Shown in pieces: positions 17,738 to 26,836 of a stretch of 64,000 nucleotides of DNA. Numbering within the stretch: position 1 is the stretch's first letter; each line of letters begins with the position of its first letter. The translations under genes and the position numbers were made by a program. Below the pieces are notes generated by a model. That model was not told the DNA's origin and did no database searches. It saw only the letters and a program-made list of their open reading frames with translations. The DNA is from Actinacidiphila guanduensis (GTDB lineage Bacteria > Actinomycetota > Actinomycetes > Streptomycetales > Streptomycetaceae): contig NZ_FNIE01000011.1 in NCBI RefSeq assembly GCF_900103985.1, forward strand, positions 248,001-312,000, written 5' to 3'.

Positions 17738-18906
17738 CCGCGGCCGCCCTCGAACTGCCCGAACCGGCCCTGGACCGGCTGCCGGAGGTGACCGCCGCGC
17801 TCGCCGCCACCGCGCCCGTCCACGACCGCGACGGCTCCTTCCCGCACGAGGCGATCCGGGTCGTGTACGAGGCGGGGCTGCTGACGGCGGGCGTGCCGCG
17901 GGAGTTCGGCGGGGCGGGCGCCGGGCCCACCGACCTGGCGCGCATCCTGCTCGCGCTGGGCCGCGGCGACCCGTCGGTGGCGCTGATCGCCGCGATGACG
18001 CTGCTGCCGCACGCCTTCCAGTCCCGCCGACCCTGGCCGCCGGAGCTGTACGGGCGGGTGCTCGCGGAGTCCGCGCGGCGGCCCACGCTGCTCAACAACG
18101 CCCGGGTGGAGCCGGAGTTGGGCTCCCCCGCGCGCGGCGGGCTGCCCGCGACCACCGCCCGCCGCACCGCGCATGGCTGGGCGGTCAGCGGCCGCAAGCG
18201 GTTCGTGACCGGCGCCGAGGGGCTGAGCTGGTTCCTGGTGTGGGCGACCACCGACGAACCGGTCCCCCGAGTCGGCACGTTCGTCCTGCCCGCCGACGCC
18301 CCCGGTATCGAAGTGGTGCGCACCTGGCGGCAGTTGGGGCTGCGGGCCAGTGGCAGCCACGACGTGGTGTTCACCGGCGTGGAAATACCGGAGGACCACG
18401 TGCTCGACCTGACCGAGCACGGGCCGAAGGCGCAGCAGGACAACCTCGCGGCCGGCAGCGTGCACGTGCTGCTCTCGGCGGTCTATCTCGGTGTCGCCCG
18501 GGCCGCGCAGGACAGCGTGCACCGCTTCGCCCACACCCGGGTGCCGGCGAACCTCGGCCGGCCGGTGGCGAGCACCGAGCGCTTCCGGCAGGCCGCGGGC
18601 GAGATCGAGGCGCTGCTGTCCACCGCCGAGCAACTGGTCTTCGGCGTGACGGGGCGGCTGGACCGCGGCGAGGCGGTGCCGGGACCGGAGGCGCTGGCCG
18701 CCAAGGTGGTCGTGGTGCGCCATGTGACCGCCGCGGTGGAGAGCGGCCTGCGGCTGCTGGGCAACCCGGGCCTGTCGCAGGACAACCCGCTGGAGCGGCA
18801 CTTCCGCGACATCCAGTCAGCGGGCGTCCACGCCCCCCAGGAGGACACCGCCCTGCACGCGATCGGCTCGGCGGTCCTGGCCGCCTCGGCGCCGCGGGAG
18901 GGCTGA
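17734..18906 (+). CDS. Acyl-CoA-dehydrogenase-like flavin monooxygenase (DszC/SfnB type)
   Basis: A 390-residue protein of the acyl-CoA dehydrogenase fold: N-terminal helices, FVTGAEGLSWFLVWA in the middle beta domain, RTWRQLGLRASGSHDVVFTGVEIPEDHVL, and C-terminal helices with ESGLRLLGNPGLSQDNPLERHFRDIQ. In organosulfur operons such proteins (DszC, SfnB) act as FMNH2-dependent monooxygenases rather than dehydrogenases; the operon context favours that reading. ATG overlaps the upstream stop (ATGA). It is the last gene of the operon and ends 112 bp before the convergent LysR gene. Confidence 0.87.
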   Translation: MTAAALELPEPALDRLPEVTAALAATAPVHDRDGSFPHEAIRVVYEAGLLTAGVPREFGGAGAGPTDLARILLALGRGDPSVALIAAMTLLPHAFQSRRPWPPELYGRVLAESARRPTLLNNARVEPELGSPARGGLPATTARRTAHGWAVSGRKRFVTGAEGLSWFLVWATTDEPVPRVGTFVLPADAPGIEVVRTWRQLGLRASGSHDVVFTGVEIPEDHVLDLTEHGPKAQQDNLAAGSVHVLLSAVYLGVARAAQDSVHRFAHTRVPANLGRPVASTERFRQAAGEIEALLSTAEQLVFGVTGRLDRGEAVPGPEALAAKVVVVRHVTAAVESGLRLLGNPGLSQDNPLERHFRDIQSAGVHAPQEDTALHAIGSAVLAASAPREG

Positions 18907-19018
18907 GCCCAGCGCGCTCGGAGGGGTACGGCCCTGCCGCGGGCCGGTGGCGGCGCCGTCCCGAAGCCGGTCCGGGACCGTCCGGGGGCCGCCGTCCCGG
19001 GACCGTCCGCGGCTGCTG

Positions 19019-19879
19019 TCACGCCTGCCCGGCGAGCAGGTCGCGGACCGCGCCCGCGGTCGCCTCGGCGAGCCAGGGCGGGGCGTCGGCGCGGGTGCGC
19101 AGGTGCAGCAGTTCGGGCGGCACCGGCGGCAGGTCGTCGCGGCGGCGCAGCCCCTCGGGCGGCGGTCCGACGTCGGCGAGGAGGCCGACACCGAGGCCGC
19201 CGCGGATCGCGTTCACCACCCCGGCGAGATAGGCGGCCTCGACCACGACGGCGGCGGCCAGCCCGTGGTCGGCGAGCGTCTCCAGGGCGCGGCGGCGGAT
19301 CGTGCAGGGGTGGTCGATCGCCACGACCGGGATCGGCGCGCCGGCCGCGGGCATCCGCCAGCCCGGGGCGGAGAACCACGACAGCGGCAGGGCGCCGGCG
19401 GCGACGCTCGCGTGGCTGCGGGCGTCACCGATGAAGACCGCGACGTCGATGCCGCCGCGGTCCAGGCCGTCGTTGAGGCGGGCGCTGCGGTCGAGCCGGA
19501 AGCGCACCTCGCGGGCCGGGTAGCGCTCCTTGAGCACGCCGGTGATGGCGGGCAGGATGCGGTCGGCGGCGTGCTCGGTGGAGCCGACGACCAGGGTGTG
19601 CTGGCCGGTGCCGCCGCGGCCGAGCCGGACCAGCGCCTCGTCGTGGGCGGCGAGGATCTTGCGGGCCTCGGCGAGCAGGGTCTCCCCGGAGGCGGTGAAC
19701 CGGGTGACCCGGCCGTCGCGTGCGACCAGCGGGCAGCCGACCGCCTTTTCCAGCCGCCGCACGTGCTGGCTCACCGCCGACTGCGACAGCCCGATGGCGG
19801 CCGCCGCGCGGTGGAAACCGCCGCAGTCGGCTATCGACGTGAACGTGCGCAACGCGGTGATGTCCAGGACGTCGGCCAT
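19019..19879 (-). CDS. LysR-family transcriptional regulator
   Basis: A 286-residue regulator with the N-terminal LysR helix-turn-helix (LDITALRTFTSIADCGGFHRAAAA ... SQSAVSQHVRRLEKAVGCPLVARDG) and a substrate-binding C-terminal domain. The start chosen is ATG at 19879; upstream in-frame sequence is not LysR-like. It lies tail to tail with the organosulfur operon and is its natural candidate regulator, like CysB/SsuR-type LysR proteins, but it could equally act on itself or elsewhere. Confidence 0.88.
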   Translation of the reverse strand: MADVLDITALRTFTSIADCGGFHRAAAAIGLSQSAVSQHVRRLEKAVGCPLVARDGRVTRFTASGETLLAEARKILAAHDEALVRLGRGGTGQHTLVVGSTEHAADRILPAITGVLKERYPAREVRFRLDRSARLNDGLDRGGIDVAVFIGDARSHASVAAGALPLSWFSAPGWRMPAAGAPIPVVAIDHPCTIRRRALETLADHGLAAAVVVEAAYLAGVVNAIRGGLGVGLLADVGPPPEGLRRRDDLPPVPPELLHLRTRADAPPWLAEATAGAVRDLLAGQA

Positions 19880-20154
19880 CCCGCGAGGGTACCAACCAGC
19901 GGTTTCCACAACCTTGCAGCGATATGTCCGCGCCCCGGAGAGCGCCCTTCCGCCGCCCGGCTCAGGCGGGCCGCCGGGGGCCGTGCGGGCGACCCGCCGG
20001 TGGTGGCCGTCCAGGTCGCGGAAGCTGCGGGTGCGGATCGGGGTCGCCTTTCGCTCGGGGTGCGGCGCGGGTCCGCGCTCGCGTCCGGTGGACCGGTCCG
20101 CGCGCACGAACTCACAGGGGCATCGCCGGCCGCGCCCGTGTCACCGGATCGGCG

Positions 20155-21903
20155 TCACCACGGCGAGGGGCGGTAGTCCTTCAGGAAGCAGCCGAAGAGG
20201 TCCTCGCCCTGCTCGCCGCGGACGATCGGGTCGTAGACGCGGGCGGCGCCGTCGACCAGGTCGAGCGGGGCGTGGAAGCCGGCCGCGGCCAGGCGGACCT
20301 TGTCCGGGTGCGGGCGCTCGTCGGTGATCCAGCCGGTGTCCACTGCGGTCATCAGGATGCCGTCGCGCTCCAGCATCTCCTGCGCGCTGGTGCGGGTGAG
20401 CATGTTGAGCGACGCCTTGGCCATGTTGGTGTGCGGGTGCCCGGCGCCCTTGTAGCCGCGGCCGAACTGCCCTTCCATCGCCGAGACGTTGACGACGTAC
20501 TTGCGCCGGGCGGCGGCCGCGGCCATCGCCGGGCGCAGCCGGCTGACGAGGATGAAGGGCGCGGTGACGTTGCACAGCTGCACTTCGAGCAGCTCGACCG
20601 GGTCCACCTCGTCCACGGTCTGCACCCAGGTGTTGGTGGGGTCCAGGTCCGGCACGAGGCCGCCGGCGTCGATCGCGGTGCCGGCCTCGATCCTCGCCGG
20701 CGTGGCCGAGCCGCTGACCAGGGCGAGCCCGGTCACGTCGTCGGGGGTGAGCGCGGCGCCGGTGGGCGAGGGCAGGGCGGCCGGGACCTGCGCGCCGGAG
20801 CCGAAGGCGCCGATCACCTCGGCCGCGGGCAGCTCGCCGGCCGGCAGCGGCGCGGCCTCGGCGGCGACGAGTTCGCTGTAGGCGCGCGGGGAGCGGCGGA
20901 CGGTCTGGGCCGCGTTGTTGATCAGGATGTCGAGCGGCCCCGCGGCGGCGACGGAGTCGGCGAGGGCAACCACCTGGGCGGGGTCGCGCAGGTCGATGCC
21001 GACGATCTTCAGCCGGTGCAGCCAGTCGGCGCTGTCCGGCATCGCGGTGAAGCGGCGGATCGCGTCGTTGGGGAAGCGGGTGGTGATCGTGGTGTGGGCG
21101 CCGTCGCGCAGCAGCCGCAGCGCGATGTACATGCCGATCTTGGCGCGGCCGCCGGTGAGCAGCGCGCGGCGGCCGGTCAGGTCGGTGCGGGCGTCGCGGC
21201 GGGCCCGGTTCTCGGCGGCGCACGTCGGGCACAGCTGGTGGTAGAAGGCGTCGACCTCGACGTAGCGGGTCTTGCAGACGTAGCAGGAGCGCGGGCGCTG
21301 GAGTATGCCGGCCAGCTCCGTGGTGACGCTGGTGGCGAGCTGGATGCCGAGCGTCTCGTCGTCGATGCGGTCGGCGGCGCCGGTGGCGGTGGCCTCGGTG
21401 ACGGCCTTGTCGTTGGCGGTCTTGGCGGCCCGGCGCTCCTGGCGGCGGCGCTGCTTGACCGTCCGGTAGATGCCGGCGGTCGCCCTGCGCACGGCGATGG
21501 CGTCGGGGTGGTCCACGGGCAGCGTGTCGAGTTCGGCGAGCACGGCAAGGCACAGCGCGAGCCGCTCGGGGTCGATCCCGGGCCCGAAGTCCTGGAGAGC
21601 CCCGGCGTCGGAGACGGTCACGGCCTCGGTTTCGGCCTCGGTCCCGGCGAAGGCGGCAGCGGTACCGGACACGGTCCCGGCCGCCTTCCCAGCCCCGGTG
21701 TCCGCTGCGGCAGCACCCACGACCCCGGCCGACCCGGCACCCGCTCCGGCTGCTGCGGCGGTCGCGGCCTCGGGCGTACCCGCGCCCGCGGCGGGTCCGT
21801 CCGCCGGGCCGCGCGCGCCCGGGATGCCGGCACCCGTTCCGGGCCGCCCGTCCTCGGCCGGGTCGGGCCCGGCGCCGTGCAGGTCCTGAATGGTCGCCGT
21901 CAT
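20155..21903 (-). CDS. SDR-fold oxidoreductase with zinc-ribbon insert
   Basis: A 582-residue protein. Residues about 20-100 are an Ala/Gly-rich low-complexity region. A basic helix (RTVKQRRRQERRAAKTAN) leads to a zinc-ribbon-like segment with CxxC pairs at Cys207/Cys210 and Cys225/Cys228, followed directly by a Rossmann SDR domain (ALLTGGRAKIG, 247-257; ILINNAAQT). The SDR catalytic site is unusual: where YxxxK is expected it reads TNMAK (Thr492, Lys496), so the canonical Tyr is missing, though a nearby Tyr484 exists. ATG at 21903 was chosen as the first plausible start. Function unknown; the architecture recurs in actinomycetes as I recall it. Confidence 0.8.
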   Translation of the reverse strand: MTATIQDLHGAGPDPAEDGRPGTGAGIPGARGPADGPAAGAGTPEAATAAAAGAGAGSAGVVGAAAADTGAGKAAGTVSGTAAAFAGTEAETEAVTVSDAGALQDFGPGIDPERLALCLAVLAELDTLPVDHPDAIAVRRATAGIYRTVKQRRRQERRAAKTANDKAVTEATATGAADRIDDETLGIQLATSVTTELAGILQRPRSCYVCKTRYVEVDAFYHQLCPTCAAENRARRDARTDLTGRRALLTGGRAKIGMYIALRLLRDGAHTTITTRFPNDAIRRFTAMPDSADWLHRLKIVGIDLRDPAQVVALADSVAAAGPLDILINNAAQTVRRSPRAYSELVAAEAAPLPAGELPAAEVIGAFGSGAQVPAALPSPTGAALTPDDVTGLALVSGSATPARIEAGTAIDAGGLVPDLDPTNTWVQTVDEVDPVELLEVQLCNVTAPFILVSRLRPAMAAAAARRKYVVNVSAMEGQFGRGYKGAGHPHTNMAKASLNMLTRTSAQEMLERDGILMTAVDTGWITDERPHPDKVRLAAAGFHAPLDLVDGAARVYDPIVRGEQGEDLFGCFLKDYRPSPW

Positions 21904-22196
21904 GAAGCCGCTGCTCTCCGTGTGATCCCCGTGGTGTCCGCCGGGCCCCGCCCCCTCCCGGTTCCGGGCCGACTTTACGTTCGTCCGACGGGCAGCTCCA
22001 AACCCGTGGAAGCGCGGGAGAACCCGCAAGGACACGCGAGAACACACGAGGGCAGGCGGAACCCGCCGGCGCCGTCCGTCCCGAAGCGCCCGCGGCACCA
22101 CCGGCGGCACCCGCGCGGCCGGGCGCCCTCCCCCGCCCTGCCCCCGGGTACGCTCGGCCCGTCCCGTGATCGCCGGCGGTCCCCCGTGGAGGTCCG
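21904..22196. other. Divergent promoter region, no gene seen
   Basis: This gap separates the zinc-ribbon SDR (minus) from fumarylacetoacetase (plus) and must hold both promoters. I see repeated cgcgagaac/cgggagaac-like stretches around 22010-22050 and GTGGAGGTCCG directly before the fumarylacetoacetase ATG, but no clear -10/-35 pair or operator. Confidence 0.3.
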
Positions 22197-23429
22197 ATGA
22201 GCACCGCGCGCCCGCTCGCCGTCCCCGAGGGCTCCCCCTTCGGACCGGACAACCTGCCCTACGGCGTCTTCAGCACCGCCGCCGACCCGCGCCGCCGGAT
22301 CGGCGTCGCCCTGGGCGAGCACGTCCTGGACGCCGGGGCCGCCGCCGCGGCCGTCCGCGCCCCGGCCGAAACCGCAGCCCTGCTCTCGGCGGCCTCGCTC
22401 GACCCGCTGCTGGCCGCGGGCCGCCCGGTCTGGACCCGGGTGCGGGCCGCGCTCACCGAATGGGTCACCGAGCCGCGGTACGCCGAGGCGGTGCGGCCCT
22501 GCCTGCTGCCGCGGGCGGACGCCGAACTGCACCTGCCGTTCACAGTCGCCGACTACGTCGACTTCTACGCCTCCGAGCACCACGCCGCCAATGTCGGGCG
22601 GATCTTCCGGCCGCAGGGCGAGCCGCTGACGGAGAACTGGAAGCACCTGCCGATCGGCTACCACGGCCGGGCCGGCACGGTGGTGGTCTCCGGCACCCCC
22701 GTGGTGCGCCCGTGCGGGCAGCGCCGCGAGCAGCCGGGCCGGCCGCCCTCGTACGGGCCGTCGCTGCGGCTGGACCTGGAGGCCGAGGTCGCCTTCGTGG
22801 TGGGCGCGCCCTCCGCGCAGGGCGGCCGGGTCGCGCTGGGCGAGGCCGACGAGCACGTCTTCGGGGTGTGCCTGCTCAACGACTGGTCGGCCCGGGACCT
22901 GCAGGCGTGGGAGTACGTGCCGCTCGGCCCGTTCCTCGGCAAGTCCTTCGCCACCTCGCTGTCGCCCTGGGTGGTGCCGCTGGACGCGCTCGCGCACGCC
23001 CGCACCGCACCGCCGCCGCGCACCACCGCGCTGCTGCCGTACCTCGACGACACCGCGACGCCACCCGCGGGCCTGGACCTGGCGCTGGAGATGCGGATCA
23101 ACGGCCACCTGGTCTCGCGCCCGCCGTTCGCCGCCATGTACTGGACGTACGCGCAGATGGTGGCCCACCTGACCGTCAACGGGGCGGGCCTGCGCACCGG
23201 GGACCTGCTCGGCTCCGGCACCGTCAGCGGACCCGGCCACGGCAGCCGCGGCGCCCTGATCGAACTGACCCACGACGGGCGGGAGCCGCTGGAGCTGCCC
23301 GACGGCAGCGTGCGCGGGTATCTGGCCGACGGCGACGAGGTGGTGGTCTCGGCCACCGCGCCCGGCCCCGGCGGCGTCCGGATCGGGCTGGGCGAAGTGG
23401 CCGGGCGGGTGCTGCCGGCCCGGCCGTGA
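22197..23429 (+). CDS. fahA: Fumarylacetoacetase
   Basis: Last step of tyrosine/phenylalanine breakdown: hydrolysis of fumarylacetoacetate to fumarate and acetoacetate. The 410-residue protein has the FAH N-terminal domain (NLPYGVFSTAADPRRRIGVALG) and catalytic domain: YVDFYASEHHAANVGRIFRP, HLPIGYHGRAGTVVVSGTPVVRP, LDLEAEVAFVVG, LLNDWSARDLQAWEYVPLGPFLGKSF in part, and GSGTVSGP. These are the metal-binding and active-site segments of the family. ATG follows GTGGAGGTCCG. No other homogentisate pathway gene is nearby. Confidence 0.95.
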   Translation: MSTARPLAVPEGSPFGPDNLPYGVFSTAADPRRRIGVALGEHVLDAGAAAAAVRAPAETAALLSAASLDPLLAAGRPVWTRVRAALTEWVTEPRYAEAVRPCLLPRADAELHLPFTVADYVDFYASEHHAANVGRIFRPQGEPLTENWKHLPIGYHGRAGTVVVSGTPVVRPCGQRREQPGRPPSYGPSLRLDLEAEVAFVVGAPSAQGGRVALGEADEHVFGVCLLNDWSARDLQAWEYVPLGPFLGKSFATSLSPWVVPLDALAHARTAPPPRTTALLPYLDDTATPPAGLDLALEMRINGHLVSRPPFAAMYWTYAQMVAHLTVNGAGLRTGDLLGSGTVSGPGHGSRGALIELTHDGREPLELPDGSVRGYLADGDEVVVSATAPGPGGVRIGLGEVAGRVLPARP

Positions 23430-23518
23430 GGAATCCCGCGGGCCCTCGTAGCGTTGGAAACGTCGCGGGGAAGCGGCGTTTTCGAGCCGCCCGCATCGAC
23501 GAGGACTGGAGGACCGAC

Positions 23519-24031
23519 ATGGCCGCGCAGACGCAGAAGGCCGTCCTGGCGGGCGGATGCTTCTGGGGCATGCAGGACCTGATCCGGAAGCTGCCGGGTG
23601 TGGTCTCGACCCGGGTCGGCTACACCGGTGGCGATGTGCCGAACGCGACGTACCGCAACCACGGGACGCACGCCGAGGCCATCGAGATCCACTTCGACCC
23701 CGAGGTCACCGACTACCGGGCGATCCTGGAGTTCTTCTTCCAGATCCACGACCCGAGCACCAGGAACCGCCAGGGCAACGACATCGGCACCAGCTACCGC
23801 TCGGCGATCTACTACGTGGACGACGAGCAGAAGCGCGTCGCCGAGGACACCATCGCGGACGTGGACGCCTCGGGCCTGTGGCCCGGCAAGGTCGTCACCG
23901 AGGTGGCCCCGGCCGGCCCCTTCTGGGAGGCCGAGCCGGAGCACCAGGACTACCTGGAGCGCTACCCCGACGGCTACACCTGCCACTTCCCGCGGCCGAA
24001 CTGGAAGCTGCCGGCGCGCGCCGGGCGCTGA
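23519..24031 (+). CDS. msrA: Peptide methionine-S-sulfoxide reductase MsrA
   Basis: Repairs methionine sulfoxide in oxidised proteins. The 170-residue protein begins with the catalytic GGCFWGM motif and has VGYTGG, HAEAIEIHFDP, FFQIHDPST and YRSAIYY, all typical of MsrA; Cys in GCFWG is the catalytic residue. A second Cys (YTCHFPRP) near the C-terminus may resolve the disulfide. ATG at 23519 follows CTGGAGGACCGAC. It is downstream of fumarylacetoacetase by 89 bp and may be separately transcribed. Confidence 0.95.
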   Translation: MAAQTQKAVLAGGCFWGMQDLIRKLPGVVSTRVGYTGGDVPNATYRNHGTHAEAIEIHFDPEVTDYRAILEFFFQIHDPSTRNRQGNDIGTSYRSAIYYVDDEQKRVAEDTIADVDASGLWPGKVVTEVAPAGPFWEAEPEHQDYLERYPDGYTCHFPRPNWKLPARAGR

Positions 24032-24037
24032 CCGCGG

Positions 24038-24958
24038 TCAGGCCGCGTACGCCTCCAGTTCCACGATCCGCGAGTAGGTCGGGCCCTCGTTGCTCGCGAG
24101 GGTGACCACGCGCAGGGCCGTCGCCGTGGTCGCGGGGAAGGTCGACTCGACCTTCCCCGCGGTGTTGCCCCGGACCTGGGCGAGGGTCTGCCACGCCCCG
24201 CCCGCCTGGAGTTCGACGTTCCAGTCGCGCAGCCCGTAGGCCGCCGCGGGGTACTTCGCCGAGTCCAGCGTGTAGAGGTCGACCCGGCCGACCTGCCGGG
24301 GGTGGTCGAAGGTCACCTGGAGCCAGTCGGGGAAGGCGCCCTTGGTCGCGTCGTTCCAGCCGGTGGTGGCGGCCCAGTGGGTGGAGTCGCGGTCGCCGTC
24401 GAAGGCGCCGCAGGCCGGGTAGGTGGGCAGGTTCTCCGAGCTGGCCGAGACCTGCTGGTAGCGGGCGAGGTTGCCGGTGGTGTCCACCGGCACCCGGCCG
24501 ACCCGGACCGGCAGCAGCAGGGTGCGGCTGCCGGCGTGGAGGGTGATCGTATAAGCGCCGGGCGGGGTGTCGCTCGGCGCGGAGACCTGGATCTGCACCT
24601 TGAGGGTGTAGCCGGCCGGAAGGTAGCTGGAGACCAGCGGGCGCGAGACGGTCAGCGGCGCGGGCGCGTCCACGAACGCGTCGGCGTAGACCGCGCTGCT
24701 GCCGGCGTTGCCGAACCGCAGCTGGAAGCCCTGCTGGGCGCAGGGCACCGGGGTGACGTCCACGTGGTCGACGTCGGTGGCCAAGGTGAGGTCCGGCGGC
24801 GCGGACGTGGCTGCCTGGGCGGGCGCGACGGCGCCGAAGGCGGCGAGCAGGACGACGGCGGCGACGCCGAGGGCGCGCCGGCGCAGCGCGGCCGCCGTCC
24901 GGCGCACGAGCGTGAGGGGCCTGATCGGCACAGTCGGCCCGCTGAGCATGGTCGGCAT
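24038..24958 (-). CDS. Secreted discoidin (F5/8 type C) domain protein
   Basis: A 306-residue exported protein: a signal peptide of about 48 residues ending APAQA, a beta-sandwich region (about 50-160), and a C-terminal F5/8 type C/discoidin-like domain (SSENLPTYPACGAFDGDRDSTHWAA ... WLQVTFDHPRQVGRVDLYTLD ... RIVELEAYAA) that normally binds carbohydrate. It lies 25 bp after PhoD on the same strand with its own strong AAGGAGGAAG site, so it is probably the second gene of a secreted phosphatase operon. No catalytic domain is visible. Confidence 0.82.
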   Translation of the reverse strand: MPTMLSGPTVPIRPLTLVRRTAAALRRRALGVAAVVLLAAFGAVAPAQAATSAPPDLTLATDVDHVDVTPVPCAQQGFQLRFGNAGSSAVYADAFVDAPAPLTVSRPLVSSYLPAGYTLKVQIQVSAPSDTPPGAYTITLHAGSRTLLLPVRVGRVPVDTTGNLARYQQVSASSENLPTYPACGAFDGDRDSTHWAATTGWNDATKGAFPDWLQVTFDHPRQVGRVDLYTLDSAKYPAAAYGLRDWNVELQAGGAWQTLAQVRGNTAGKVESTFPATTATALRVVTLASNEGPTYSRIVELEAYAA

Positions 24959-24983
24959 GGTCTCTTCCTCCTTCGGGGGCCGG

Positions 24984-26585
24984 TCAGGCCCGGTGCAGGC
25001 CGGGGTCGCCGGCCTCGACGGTGAAGGACCGCACGGTCGCCACGGGTGCGCCGGGCCGGTCGATGTAGGGCACGGCCCGGTAGTGGGCGCGCAGTTCGCG
25101 CGGGGTCAGCTCCACCAGCACATAGCCGCGCCGCTCGTCCACGAGCTTCAGGTGCGGGTTGTGGTCGAGGAAGTTCCGGCCGTTGGCGGAGACCTCGACG
25201 CCGTTGCCGCCGCTGCTGATCGAGGTGCCGACCAGTTCGACGCCGATCGTCTGCGAGTCCGGGTCGGCGAAGTCCCGTTTGATGTCCATGGCGTAGGAGG
25301 CGTGCACGTCGCCGGTGACGACGACGGGGTTGCGCGCGCGCAGCGCGGCCAGGCCGTCCAGGACGCTGCGCTGCTCGGCGGTGTAGCCGTCCCAGGCGTC
25401 CATGTTGTAGGTGGCGGTGCCGCTCGCGTCCAGGTCCATCCGGCTCATCACGACCTGGTTGGCGAGCAGGTTCCAGGTGGCGCGGGAGCGGCGCATGCCG
25501 TCGAGCAGCCAGCGCCGCTGCTGCGCCCCGGCGAACGGGCGGGCGGGGTTGTTGCGTTCGGGGTTGTCGGGTTTCCACAGGTCGCCGTCGGCCTGGTCCG
25601 CGCGGTACTGGCGGGTGTCCAGGACGTTGACCTCGGCGAGGCGGCCGAAGGTGAGCCGGCGGTAGAGCAGGTAGTCGGGGCCCTGGGGTGCCGGGGTGCG
25701 CAGCGGCATGTGCTCCCAGTAGGCGCGGTAGGCGCTCGCCCGGCGGACGGTGAAGTCCTCGATCGGCGCATTGGTGCGCGAGACGAGGCCCGCGTAGTTG
25801 TCCTGCACCTCGTGGTCGTCCCAGGTGCAGATCCACGGGGTGTTCTGGTGGGCGGCGCGCAGGTCGGGGTCGGACTTGTAGAGCGCGTACTGCAGCCGGT
25901 AGCGGTCGAGGGTGTCGGCCTCGGTGCGGAACTGGTCGGGCACCGGCTGCGCGGTGTTGCGCAGGCCGCCGGAGGCGGAGATGCCGTACTCGTAGATGTA
26001 GTCGCCGACGAAGAGGACGGCGTCGGCGTTCTCGGCGGCCAGGTGGCGGTGGGCGGTGTAGTAGCCGTCCGGCCAGGACTGGCAGGAGGCGACGGCGAAG
26101 GTGAGGCGGTCCACCTTGGCGCCGGGCGCGGGGGCGGTCCGGGTGCGGCCGGCCGGGCTGAGGTGACCGGCGGCGCGGAACCGGTACCAGTAGGTGCGGC
26201 CGGGCTGCAGGCCGCGCACGTCGACGTGGACGCTGTAGGAGAACTCCGGCCGGGCGGCGGCCTTCCCCGAGCGCACCACGTGCCGGAACCGCTCGTCGGT
26301 GGCGACCTGCCACTCGACGGTGGCGGCGGTGTACGGCATGCCGCCCAGCGGCTCGTAGGGCAGCGGGGCCAGCCGGGTCCAGATCACGACGGCGTCGGGC
26401 AGCGGGTCGCCCGAGGCGACGCCGAGGGTGAAGGGGTCGCCGGCCAGGGTGCCGCCGGAGCCGGCGGCGCGGGCCCGGTCGGGCAGGTTGGTGGCGAAGG
26501 CCAGCGCGGTGGCCGCGCCGGTGACGGTGAGGAACCGCCGACGGGCCAACCGGACGGCCGCGCGGGGGATTTCGGCATCGCTCAT
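24984..26585 (-). CDS. phoD: Secreted alkaline phosphatase PhoD
   Basis: A 533-residue Tat-exported phosphodiesterase/phosphatase that releases phosphate from organic phosphates. The signal has the twin-arginine motif RRRFLTVTG; the PhoD N-domain follows (FTLGVASGDPLPDAVVIWTRLAP) and then the metallophosphatase core with FAVASCQSW, GDYIYEYG, WDDHEVQDNYAG and VVTGDVHASYAM, which carry the metal ligands. Such genes in Streptomyces are under PhoP control; no clear PHO box was seen, but an 11-bp inverted repeat lies 36 bp upstream. Confidence 0.95.
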   Translation of the reverse strand: MSDAEIPRAAVRLARRRFLTVTGAATALAFATNLPDRARAAGSGGTLAGDPFTLGVASGDPLPDAVVIWTRLAPLPYEPLGGMPYTAATVEWQVATDERFRHVVRSGKAAARPEFSYSVHVDVRGLQPGRTYWYRFRAAGHLSPAGRTRTAPAPGAKVDRLTFAVASCQSWPDGYYTAHRHLAAENADAVLFVGDYIYEYGISASGGLRNTAQPVPDQFRTEADTLDRYRLQYALYKSDPDLRAAHQNTPWICTWDDHEVQDNYAGLVSRTNAPIEDFTVRRASAYRAYWEHMPLRTPAPQGPDYLLYRRLTFGRLAEVNVLDTRQYRADQADGDLWKPDNPERNNPARPFAGAQQRRWLLDGMRRSRATWNLLANQVVMSRMDLDASGTATYNMDAWDGYTAEQRSVLDGLAALRARNPVVVTGDVHASYAMDIKRDFADPDSQTIGVELVGTSISSGGNGVEVSANGRNFLDHNPHLKLVDERRGYVLVELTPRELRAHYRAVPYIDRPGAPVATVRSFTVEAGDPGLHRA

Positions 26586-26620
26586 GCGGGCGCTCCCTGG
26601 AGTCTGCCGGCATCCTCCGT

Positions 26621-26668
26621 GTCCGCCGGCCGCCCTTCATTAATGTGCGTTCCGCGTGGCCGGCGGAC
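26621..26668. promoter_or_regulatory. Inverted repeat flanking an AT-rich core upstream of phoD
   Basis: GTCCGCCGGCC (26621-26631) and GGCCGGCGGAC (26658-26668) are perfect complements around a 26-base loop that contains the palindrome CATTAATG (26638-26645), the only AT-rich patch in this gap. It may be an operator around the phoD promoter or a 5'-leader hairpin. Confidence 0.4.
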
Positions 26669-26757
26669 GACATCGCGGCGAGCAGCGCGTGGCCGTCACC
26701 CGACTGGCGTCCCTCAGGTCGCACCGGCCCCATCCGCCCGCTGCTCCCGCACACGGG

Positions 26758-26803
26758 AAGCGCCCGCCTTCCGGTCCCTGGGCGGGCCGGGAGGCGGGCG
26801 CTT
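26758..26803. terminator. Strong hairpin terminator after the beta-galactosidase gene
   Basis: AAGCGCCCGCCTTCCGG (26758-26774) pairs with CCGGGAGGCGGGCGCTT (26787-26803) with a single T/G wobble, 12-base loop. It lies 34 bp after the beta-galactosidase stop and before phoD, so it separates the two transcription units. Confidence 0.7.
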
Positions 26804-26836
26804 TCCGCCGCGTGGAGAAGGTGTACTGACGGGGTG

